Assembly (NCBI RefSeq): GCF_049310925.1
Contig: NZ_JBMERP010000001.1
Coordinates: 62,001-126,000, forward strand
Length of the DNA: 64,000 nt
Source of the DNA: Virgibacillus_F sp049310925
GTDB taxonomy: Bacteria > Bacillota > Bacilli > Bacillales > Amphibacillaceae
Direction: 5' to 3'
A program made the position numbers and the translations under genes. The first letter of the stretch is position 1; every line of letters begins with the position of its first letter. Shown piece after piece: positions 57,292 through 64,000 of the stretch. Below the pieces are notes generated by a model that worked only from the letters and a program-made list of their open reading frames with translations, ran no database searches and was not told where the DNA came from.

Positions 57292-58320
57292 ATGGATATA
57301 AATGATTTTGATTTTGATTTACCAGAAAGGTTAATCGCACAAACACCGTTAAAGGATCGGACAGATTCTCGATTATTAGTGATGAATCGGGATTCAAAAC
57401 AAATCGAGCATAAACTTTTCCCGGATATTAAGAACTATCTTAAAGAAGGAGATTGTTTAGTCTTAAATGATACACGTGTATTGCCAGCAAGGTTATACGG
57501 TATAAAACAGGATACAAAAGCAAAAGTTGAAGTACTCCTTCTAAATCAACAAGAAAAGGATTGCTGGGAAGTATTAGCAAAGCCTGCTAAAAAAATAAAA
57601 GTAGGTACCGAACTTATTTTTGGTGAAGGAAAGCTTAAAGCGACTTGTGTTGCAATCAAAGAACATGGTGGACGTATGCTGGAATTTAGTTATGAGGGTA
57701 TATTTTACGAAGTTTTAGACGAACTTGGTGAAATGCCACTCCCTCCATATATTAAAGAACAACTGTCTGAGAAAGAACGTTACCAAACTGTATATGCCAA
57801 GGAAGAAGGTTCAGCCGCTGCGCCTACAGCCGGGTTGCATTTCACCAATGAATTGCTGGATGAGCTGAGGGCAATGGGGGTTATCATTACATTTATCACG
57901 CTTCATGTTGGGCTGGGAACTTTCCGACCAGTTAGTGTAGACAATATTAATGATCACACCATGCATTCCGAGTTTTATCATATGACAGAGGAGACAGCAG
58001 AAACACTTAGGCTGGTTAAAGAAAACAAGGGCAGAATTATTTCTGTTGGGACAACCTCTACAAGAACAATTGAAACTATTACACGTGATCATAATGGAAG
58101 CTTTGTTGCGTCTAGTGGCTGGACGGATATTTTTATTTATCCACCATATGAGTTTAAAGCAATTGATGGATTAATCACAAACTTCCATTTGCCGAAATCC
58201 ACATTAGTTATGTTAGTTAGTGCACTCGTTGACCGCGAAAATATACTGCGTGCTTACCAAGAAGCTGTAAAGGAAGAATATCGTTTCTTCAGCTTTGGTG
58301 ATGCTATGTTAATTCTATAG
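57292..58320 (+). CDS. queA: S-adenosylmethionine:tRNA ribosyltransferase-isomerase
   Basis: Converts preQ1 at tRNA position 34 into epoxyqueuosine by transferring ribose from SAM. Family blocks: FDFDLPERLIAQTPL, LVLNDTRVLPARLYG, EEGSAAAPTAGLHFT, ITLHVGLGTFRPV, TDIFIYPPYEFKAIDGLITNFHLPKS. 342 residues. ATG follows AAAGGGTAAGG. It makes a queA-tgt-yajC group. Confidence 0.96.
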   Translation: MDINDFDFDLPERLIAQTPLKDRTDSRLLVMNRDSKQIEHKLFPDIKNYLKEGDCLVLNDTRVLPARLYGIKQDTKAKVEVLLLNQQEKDCWEVLAKPAKKIKVGTELIFGEGKLKATCVAIKEHGGRMLEFSYEGIFYEVLDELGEMPLPPYIKEQLSEKERYQTVYAKEEGSAAAPTAGLHFTNELLDELRAMGVIITFITLHVGLGTFRPVSVDNINDHTMHSEFYHMTEETAETLRLVKENKGRIISVGTTSTRTIETITRDHNGSFVASSGWTDIFIYPPYEFKAIDGLITNFHLPKSTLVMLVSALVDRENILRAYQEAVKEEYRFFSFGDAMLIL

Positions 58321-58336
58321 AAGAGGAACGAATAAA

Positions 58337-59476
58337 ATGACATCAATTACGTATGAATTAATAAAGACGTGCAAACAAACAGGTGCACGGTTAGGTAAAG
58401 TCCACACGCCACATGGCTCATTTGATACGCCTATGTTTATGCCAGTAGGAACCCTTGCAACGGTAAAGACAATGAGCCCAGAAGAACTAAAAGAAATGGA
58501 AGCAAAAATAATTTTGTCCAACACGTATCATTTATGGCTGCGACCTGGTGAAGACATCATTCGAGAAGCTGGAGGACTGCATAAATTCATGAATTGGGAT
58601 AGACCCATTCTTACCGATTCTGGAGGATTTCAAGTTTTTAGTTTGAGTAAAATTCGTGACATCAAAGAAGAAGGAGTTCATTTTCGCAGTCATATAAGTG
58701 GTGAAAAATTATTTTTATCACCTGAGAAAGCGATGCACATTCAAAATGCATTAGGTTCAGATATTATGATGGCGTTTGATGAATGTCCTCCGTATCCTGC
58801 TTCATATGATTATATGAAGTCTTCTGTTGAACGTACATCAAGATGGGCAGAAAGATGCTTAGAGGCACACCAAAACCCTTCTACCCAGGGTTTGTTTGGA
58901 ATTATTCAAGGTGGTGAATATGAGGAGCTACGGAAGCAGAGTGCTCAGGATCTGACTTCATTAGACTTCCCTGGCTACGCAATTGGTGGATTATCAGTAG
59001 GCGAACCAAAAGATATCATGAATCGAATGCTTGAGTATACAACACCACTTATGCCATCAAATAAACCACGTTATTTAATGGGGGTTGGTTCACCGGACTC
59101 ACTGATTGATGGTGCGATTCGTGGAATTGATATGTTTGACTGTGTCTTGCCTACTCGTATTGCTCGTAATGGGACATGCATGACATCTAATGGTAGACTA
59201 GTTGTTCGCAACGCAAAATATGCTAGGGATTTTTCACCTATAGATGAAAATTGTGATTGTCATGTTTGTAAAAACTATACAAGAGCTTATATCCGACATT
59301 TAATTAAATGTAACGAAACATTCGGATTTAGACTTACTACTTATCATAACCTCCATTTTCTGTTAAAATTAATGGAACAAGTGCGAAAAGCTATAAGCGA
59401 GGATCGTCTTGGGGATTTTAAAGAAGCATTCTTTGAACAATATGGGTTGAATAAGCCGAATGCTAAGAACTTCTAG
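58337..59476 (+). CDS. tgt: Queuine tRNA-ribosyltransferase
   Basis: Swaps guanine 34 for preQ1 in tRNAs with GUN anticodons. Catalytic aspartates are in LTDSGGFQVFSL and FDCVLPTRIARNG. The zinc site is CDCHVCKNYTRAYIRHL. 379 residues. It lies 16 bp after queA, consistent with one operon; QueA acts on its product. Confidence 0.97.
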   Translation: MTSITYELIKTCKQTGARLGKVHTPHGSFDTPMFMPVGTLATVKTMSPEELKEMEAKIILSNTYHLWLRPGEDIIREAGGLHKFMNWDRPILTDSGGFQVFSLSKIRDIKEEGVHFRSHISGEKLFLSPEKAMHIQNALGSDIMMAFDECPPYPASYDYMKSSVERTSRWAERCLEAHQNPSTQGLFGIIQGGEYEELRKQSAQDLTSLDFPGYAIGGLSVGEPKDIMNRMLEYTTPLMPSNKPRYLMGVGSPDSLIDGAIRGIDMFDCVLPTRIARNGTCMTSNGRLVVRNAKYARDFSPIDENCDCHVCKNYTRAYIRHLIKCNETFGFRLTTYHNLHFLLKLMEQVRKAISEDRLGDFKEAFFEQYGLNKPNAKNF

Positions 59477-59491
59477 AAAGGGGGGAAAAAG

Positions 59492-59755
59492 ATGGATACA
59501 TTGTATAGTCTGCTTCCAATAATATTAATGTTTGTAATTTTTTACTTCTTGTTAATACGTCCGCAACAAAAGCGTCAAAAACAAGTTAAACAAATGCAAG
59601 CTGATCTGAAAAAAGGTGATTCAGTTGTCACGATAGGTGGCCTTCATGCTGCAGTTCATGCGATTGATGAGTCAACCGTTGTAATTACAGCTGACGGAGC
59701 GAAGTTTACATATGACCGTTCTGCTATTCGGGAAGTTAGTAATTCCTCTGAATAA
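59492..59755 (+). CDS. yajC: Preprotein translocase subunit YajC (YrbF)
   Basis: Small Sec-associated membrane protein. One transmembrane helix at the N-terminus (IILMFVIFYFLLIRPQQKRQ), then the SH3-like cytoplasmic domain (LKKGDSVVTIGGLHAAV). 87 residues; AAAGGGGGG upstream. Ends the queA-tgt-yajC group. SecDF, its partner, is encoded at the end of the window. Confidence 0.95.
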   Translation: MDTLYSLLPIILMFVIFYFLLIRPQQKRQKQVKQMQADLKKGDSVVTIGGLHAAVHAIDESTVVITADGAKFTYDRSAIREVSNSSE

Positions 59756-59780
59756 TAGACACATAGTATATTAACGTTTC

Positions 59781-59821
59781 GTAGTACAAGCTGCTGATAG
59801 CATATTTGTAACTTGTACTAC
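59781..59821. repeat. 10-bp perfect inverted repeat with long loop
   Basis: GTAGTACAAG (59781-59790) and CTTGTACTAC (59812-59821), separated by 21 bases. It lies just before the yajC terminator hairpin. No T tract follows directly; purpose unknown. Confidence 0.6.
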
Positions 59822-59831
59822 TCCTGAATTG

Positions 59832-59873
59832 AAAAAGAAGTTGATGCTTTATATGCATCAACTTCTTTTTTTG
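59832..59873. terminator. yajC terminator
   Basis: AAAGAAGTTGATGC / GCATCAACTTCTTT stem followed by a T run; A-rich on the other side, so it may also stop minus-strand transcription from yrzE. Confidence 0.93.
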
Positions 59874-59878
59874 CAGGT

Positions 59879-59962
59879 AAGAAAGTATAAATCCTTTCTT
59901 ACTGCATAAGTACAACTTAGACTTTCGCCATTAAGGCTTGGCGATAAGCCAAGTTTTCTAAG
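59879..59962 (+). repeat. Short hairpin repeat, copy B
   Basis: About 84 bp. AAGAAAGTATAAATCCTTTCTT, then ATAAGTACAACTTAGACTT and TCGCCATTAAGGCTTGGCG followed by ATAAGCCAAGTTTTCTAA; the closest relative in the window is copy A at 14351. As with copies A and C it lies right after a terminator. Confidence 0.75.
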
Positions 59963-60000
59963 ATTATTAAACATGTAAATGTGCCACGGTAAAGTATTAA

Positions 60001-60381
60001 TTATTGCTCACTTCCTCCAACAGCATTTACGCCGATTACGCCTCCTAAAACAGCTACCAGAATGTATCCTAAATGATTAAAAGATTGTTCTAATGAAAAT
60101 GTTTGCTCATACCCTAGATATTGAACTGCAAAGGTAAACAAAGTAAATCCCAGACCAGTAATACAGCCAATAAACAGTCCTTTTTTCTTACTTTTTGTTC
60201 CTGCTACAATTCCTCCGATGAATAATGTTATTAATCCAACTATAAGTGTTACCCATGATAAAGCAGGCTCATTTAACGGTGTGAATCTCAATAACAGGGC
60301 AATAACCATACTTGAAATAAAAATTAGTCCAAGTATTACAATCCACCCATACATTAGTGCCACAAACTGTTGTTTCCCCAT
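60001..60381 (-). CDS. yrzE: TIGR04086 family membrane protein (YrzE)
   Basis: A 126-residue protein with four hydrophobic segments (about 8-32, 42-62, 68-88, 103-122), matching the YrzE/TIGR04086 group found near spoVB and yajC in Bacillaceae. Function unknown. ATG with GGGGGAAG upstream on the minus strand. It lies 75 bp downstream of spoVB in the same direction and may share its transcript. Confidence 0.8.
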   Translation of the reverse strand: MGKQQFVALMYGWIVILGLIFISSMVIALLLRFTPLNEPALSWVTLIVGLITLFIGGIVAGTKSKKKGLFIGCITGLGFTLFTFAVQYLGYEQTFSLEQSFNHLGYILVAVLGGVIGVNAVGGSEQ

Positions 60382-60455
60382 TCTACTTCCCCCTAGTTAG
60401 TCCATTTACTGTCATTTTATTCACGTTTTTTTAAAATAGACGAACTATATTTCAA

Positions 60456-62006
60456 TTATAACCATTTAGCAAAGATAGGAATTTGCTTTAATTCTTCTTT
60501 CGTTACAAACCGTAGTATGAAAAGTAAGGCGATATAAATAAGTATTAAGACCAGAAATATTCCTGCTAAAGAGAATAAATTGGAATCGATAGATGTATAA
60601 ATATCTCTTAATATATGGCCAAACCACCATGTAAGTGTCAGTAGACTTACCATTTTCACTATATCTATAAAAGGGATAGAAAATTTTATTGCTTTTTGTA
60701 GACTAGCTAGATGCAATAGCGTTACTAATACTACTCCTACAATCATGGCAAGTGCTACACCAGTAATTCCAAATCTGGGACTGGAAGCTAACATAAACAA
60801 TGCAATGAATTTTATTATCGCTCCAATAAGGCTGTTCCACATAGCAGGTTTTGCCAGATCCAACGCTTGTAGTGCGGCCTGAAGTGGGGCTTGTATATAA
60901 AGCAGGATGAAAAAGGGAGCCATCAGTATAAGGAAGCTACTGGCATCATCCGACCCATACATATAAAATAAGATAGGTCCTGCAAATAAAGATAAAACGA
61001 TTGTTGCTAGTGCTCCTGATGCAAAAGAAATACGAAGGGATTGATGGATTCGGTAATGGATTAATGTTTTGTTCCGATTAGCTCCTGCCTCACTAATTGA
61101 AGGTAATAGCGCGATGGCTAAAGACTGTGTAATAAAAGTTGGTAGAAATAAAAGTGGTAATACATATCCTGTAAGTTGTCCATATTGCTCAGTCGCCAGT
61201 TTGCTGGCGACACCAGCAATGGCTAGGCTTTGCGCAACGATTATAGGTTCAAGAAAGTATGAAATTGATCCAATCATCCTGCTGCCTGTACTTGGCAGGG
61301 CTACTGAAAATAGTTCAGTTAACGTGTCCTTGCTTGATTTCAAGTAACTAAAAAACCGGTAACGTATTTTTATTACTTTTCGACGTTTAAAGATGTAAAT
61401 AATGAAAGCTAATGATACAATTTCACCCAGGGTAACACTAATCATGGCACCAGCTGCTGCATACTCAATTCCATAAGGAAGAAGTAACTTAACAAACAGT
61501 GCAACACAGCTTATCCGTACAATCTGCTCAATAACCTGCGAATAACTCTGAGGTTTCATATCCTGAAGCCCCTGAAAATAACCACGAATCACGGAAGAAA
61601 CGGCAACAATTGGTATAATGGGACATATGGCAAGTAAAGGATATACAGTACGACTGTCTGTTAGCAAAGATGTAGCAATGTATGGGATAATAAATACTAA
61701 GAGAATAGACATTAGTATACTTGTACACCCAGTAACAATTAATGAAACAGTCAGTATTTTTTTGATTTTATCCTGATCGTTGACAGCATCTGCTTCAGCC
61801 ACCCTTTTTGAAATTGCAACAGGTAACCCGAACTGCGTAATGGTTATGACCAAAAATAGAGTTGGAAGGGCCATCATGTATAGACCAACACCCTCTTCAC
61901 CCATTAACCGTGCTACGACTATACGATTTATAAAACCTAACAAACGCGTAATCATTCCTGCTATAATTAAAATGATTGTACCTTGTAAAAAAGTTTGTTT
62001 GGTCAT
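60456..62006 (-). CDS. spoVB: Stage V sporulation protein B (MOP flippase family)
   Basis: A 516-residue polytopic protein of the MATE/PST (MOP) superfamily, needed for spore cortex synthesis and probably a lipid-linked precursor flippase. About 14 membrane segments; the N-terminus QGTIILIIAGMITRLLGFINR and GVGLYMMALPTLF are typical of SpoVB. ATG with a weak upstream site (GGCAGGG). It is divergent from comN. The gene is inverted relative to secDF, with yrzE downstream. Confidence 0.93.
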   Translation of the reverse strand: MTKQTFLQGTIILIIAGMITRLLGFINRIVVARLMGEEGVGLYMMALPTLFLVITITQFGLPVAISKRVAEADAVNDQDKIKKILTVSLIVTGCTSILMSILLVFIIPYIATSLLTDSRTVYPLLAICPIIPIVAVSSVIRGYFQGLQDMKPQSYSQVIEQIVRISCVALFVKLLLPYGIEYAAAGAMISVTLGEIVSLAFIIYIFKRRKVIKIRYRFFSYLKSSKDTLTELFSVALPSTGSRMIGSISYFLEPIIVAQSLAIAGVASKLATEQYGQLTGYVLPLLFLPTFITQSLAIALLPSISEAGANRNKTLIHYRIHQSLRISFASGALATIVLSLFAGPILFYMYGSDDASSFLILMAPFFILLYIQAPLQAALQALDLAKPAMWNSLIGAIIKFIALFMLASSPRFGITGVALAMIVGVVLVTLLHLASLQKAIKFSIPFIDIVKMVSLLTLTWWFGHILRDIYTSIDSNLFSLAGIFLVLILIYIALLFILRFVTKEELKQIPIFAKWL

Positions 62007-62129
62007 ATTAAAAACCCTGCCTTCTCAAATAATAAAATTTAATATACAATGATATATATGCATTAGATGTGTCCAAGCATGACAAAAGATAGAATTGAGT
62101 CTTCTTTTTAGAAAACAGGAGGAAATGCG

Positions 62130-62420
62130 TTGGAAATAATACGAAGTGTGAACGAGTGGAAAAAGACTATGGAACCTGCTTTGTTAAGCAAAGTGCATGA
62201 ATTTAAAACAATGGGATATTCAAAATCTTCAACTGAAGATATATGGGGATGTCTCGTACAAAAGGTTTGGAAAGGCAATCCTTCCAAAAGGCTGCACGAG
62301 GTGATTCAGGACGTTTTTCATCTTCCGGCAGCTACATATTTAAGTTATTTAACCGTTAAAGCTTATGAAGATGATGACTTAATGGCCTCCATACAGGCAG
62401 TAACGAAAATGAATAACTAG
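62130..62420 (+). CDS. comN: Post-transcriptional regulator ComN (YrzD)
   Basis: A 96-residue protein like B. subtilis ComN, which acts after transcription on comE competence mRNA and localises with DivIVA. It is a small helical protein (FKTMGYSKSSTEDIWGCLVQ, VFHLPAATYLSYLTVKAYED). TTG 62130 follows AGGAGG by seven bases. Its place between spoVB and secDF matches B. subtilis. Confidence 0.88.
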   Translation: MEIIRSVNEWKKTMEPALLSKVHEFKTMGYSKSSTEDIWGCLVQKVWKGNPSKRLHEVIQDVFHLPAATYLSYLTVKAYEDDDLMASIQAVTKMNN

Positions 62421-62467
62421 CAAAAAAGGATAAGTAAAACACAAAGAGAAAGGGAGGCAATTTTTAA

Positions 62468-64000
62468 ATGAAAAACAGAGGTAAAATTGTTGCCTTTTTT
62501 CTAATCGTTATATTATTTGCTGCAACGATTGGAACAACGGTGACAGGCATAACAAAAGATATAAATTTAGGATTAGATCTTCAAGGCGGGTTTGAGGTAT
62601 TATATAAAGTTGAACCAGTTGAAGAAGGAACCGAAGTAGATCGGGAATTACTAGAAGCAACAGTGAGAACACTAAATGAACGAGTTAATGGACTCGGTAT
62701 TAGTGAAGCAACTATCAATATTGAAGGTGAGAATCGTATACGTGTACAGCTAGCTGGTGTAGAGAATCAAACCGAAGCTCGTAAAATGTTGTCCACATCT
62801 GCTAGATTGTCGTTTCGTGATGTAAATGATAAGGAATATATGAATGGAAATGATATTAAAGGCGGAAGTGCACAACAGGACTTTCATCCGGATACCAATG
62901 CACCAATTGTCACGCTAGAAGTAAAAGACGCTTCTAAGTTTAGAGAGGTTACAAGCAAGATTAGCCAAATGAAAATTCCAGAAACACCTTATGAAGATAA
63001 TCTATTAGTAATTTGGATGGATTACCAGGAAGAGAATTCATTTGCTGAAGAATATAAAAAAGAAGATCCAAAATACATATCTGCTCCACAGGTAGATGAA
63101 CCGTTAAACACTTCAAGTGTAATGATAAGCGGCGATTTCACAGTCGAATCGGCACAACGATTGGCAGATATTATAAATGCTGGTTCATTACCTGTTGATC
63201 TAATTGAAAAATATTCAACGTCAGTGGGTGCACAGTTTGGTGAACAAGCTTTAAATAAAACAGTATTTGCGGGGATTATTGGTGTCGGAATTATTTTCTT
63301 ATTTATGATCGCTTATTACCGTTTTCCTGGTGTTATTGCTGTAATCAACTTAAGTATCTATATATACCTGATCTTGGTTGTCTTTGAATTATTAAATGGA
63401 GTTTTAACATTATCTGGGATAGCGGCATTAATACTGGGAGTTGGTATGGCTGTTGATGCGAATGTTATTACAAATGAACGTATTAAAGAGGAACTCCGTT
63501 CTGGTAAATCAGTTTCAGCTGCCTTTAAAGCTGGTAATAAGAACTCTTTATCTACAATCTTTGATGCGAATATCACAACCATCTTAGCAGCAACAATATT
63601 ATTTATATTTGGGACAAGCTCAGTTAAAGGGTTTGCCACCATGTTAATCATTAGTATATTAGTTAGTTTTGTTACAGCAGTTTATGGATCAAGAATTTTG
63701 TTGGGATTATGGGTAAAAACGAAATTTTTACGTAATCGACCATGGTTGTTTGGAATAAAACAAAAAGATATTCAGGATATTAAGGATAAAACAGAAAGAG
63801 AACCTACTATTTTTAATCGGGAAGTTGACACTGTAAAGCACCGTAAAAAGTTTTTCCTAGCATCCAGCATTATGGTGATACTTGGTGCAGTTTCGTTACT
63901 ATTTTTCCAACTGAATCCCGGAATTGATTTCACTAGTGGATCAAGAATAGAGGTATTGTCAGAGGATAGTGTAACAACTAAAGAAATTAAGGCTAGTTTA
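62468..64000 (+). CDS. secDF: Fused protein-export membrane protein SecDF, 3' end cut by window
   Basis: SecDF uses the proton-motive force to help late steps of Sec-dependent export. 511 codons are visible and the frame is open at the window end; B. subtilis SecDF is a single polypeptide of about 740 residues. The first transmembrane helix (about 7-27), the D1 motif LGLDLQGGFEVLY, the periplasmic P1 domain, SecD helices (GVGMAVDANVITNERIKEE is the D4-type motif) and the beginning of the SecF part (LNPGIDFTSGSRIEV) can be read. ATG 62468 follows GGGAGG. Confidence 0.96.
   Translation, partial: MKNRGKIVAFFLIVILFAATIGTTVTGITKDINLGLDLQGGFEVLYKVEPVEEGTEVDRELLEATVRTLNERVNGLGISEATINIEGENRIRVQLAGVENQTEARKMLSTSARLSFRDVNDKEYMNGNDIKGGSAQQDFHPDTNAPIVTLEVKDASKFREVTSKISQMKIPETPYEDNLLVIWMDYQEENSFAEEYKKEDPKYISAPQVDEPLNTSSVMISGDFTVESAQRLADIINAGSLPVDLIEKYSTSVGAQFGEQALNKTVFAGIIGVGIIFLFMIAYYRFPGVIAVINLSIYIYLILVVFELLNGVLTLSGIAALILGVGMAVDANVITNERIKEELRSGKSVSAAFKAGNKNSLSTIFDANITTILAATILFIFGTSSVKGFATMLIISILVSFVTAVYGSRILLGLWVKTKFLRNRPWLFGIKQKDIQDIKDKTEREPTIFNREVDTVKHRKKFFLASSIMVILGAVSLLFFQLNPGIDFTSGSRIEVLSEDSVTTKEIKASL

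Overview
The window is about 64 kb of chromosome from a low-GC, endospore-forming Firmicute of the family Bacillaceae. It holds many sporulation genes (gerE, gerM, spoVID, spoIIB, spoIVFA/FB, spo0B, safA, coxA, spoVB) and nearly the whole gene order recalled for the Bacillus subtilis 'uvrC-sdh-racE-tig-clpX-lonA-hem-valS-folC-mre-min-rplU-obg-ruv-tgt-secDF' segment. AT-rich intergenic DNA, frequent TTG/GTG starts and the repeat families look like the Virgibacillus/Oceanobacillus/Lentibacillus group, but genus is an inference only.

Layout: 1-6396 is the end of uvrC, yslB, the succinate dehydrogenase operon sdhCAB and thioesterase ysmA. 6395-11343 holds gerE (minus strand, behind a sigma-K-like promoter), ysmB, racE, gerM, rph-rdgB-ysnB. 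11408-11692 is a two-tRNA transcription unit (Gly-UCC, Arg-UCU). 11879-19163 is protein quality control: ysoA, tig, clpX, lonA, ysxC. 19498-21803 is an amino-acid-type ABC importer that interrupts the usual ysxC-ysxD neighbourhood. 21833-28768 is ysxD plus the haem operon hemAXCDBL. 29060-31198 is spoVID and an N-terminally eroded ysxE. 31515-34485 is a T-box controlled valS. 34563-36345 is an accessory pair of RimK-like ATP-grasp ligases on the minus strand. 36477-41624 holds folC, a membrane diguanylate cyclase, spoIIB and radC. 41869-45884 is mreBCD-minCD (cell shape and division-site selection). 46805-48425 is spoIVFA/FB (pro-sigma-K processing). 48443-49544 is the L21 leader with rplU-prp-rpmA. 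50119-51935 is spo0B-obgE. 52090-54486 holds safA, nadE, coxA. 54597-59755 holds yebC, ruvAB, DUF2905, queA-tgt-yajC. 60001-62006 is yrzE and spoVB (minus), then comN and the start of secDF.

Most genes are conserved housekeeping or sporulation genes, and there is no phage, CRISPR array, transposase or toxin system. The parts not explained by core genes are: (i) three copies (30085-30314, 45930-46735, 49590-50016) of a non-coding, comparatively GC-rich element with related imperfect inverted ends, resembling a MITE; (ii) four copies of a short hairpin-forming repeat just downstream of genes; (iii) the paired ATP-grasp ligases; (iv) a long, apparently structured sdhC leader; (v) the decayed ysxE next to one of the MITE-like elements. 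Compared with B. subtilis gene order as recalled, lonB, comC, maf, bofC and the pheBA/nadBCA block are absent from their usual places, and nadE sits between safA and coxA. I would not claim a proven new system; the ATP-grasp pair and the repeat family are the best candidates.
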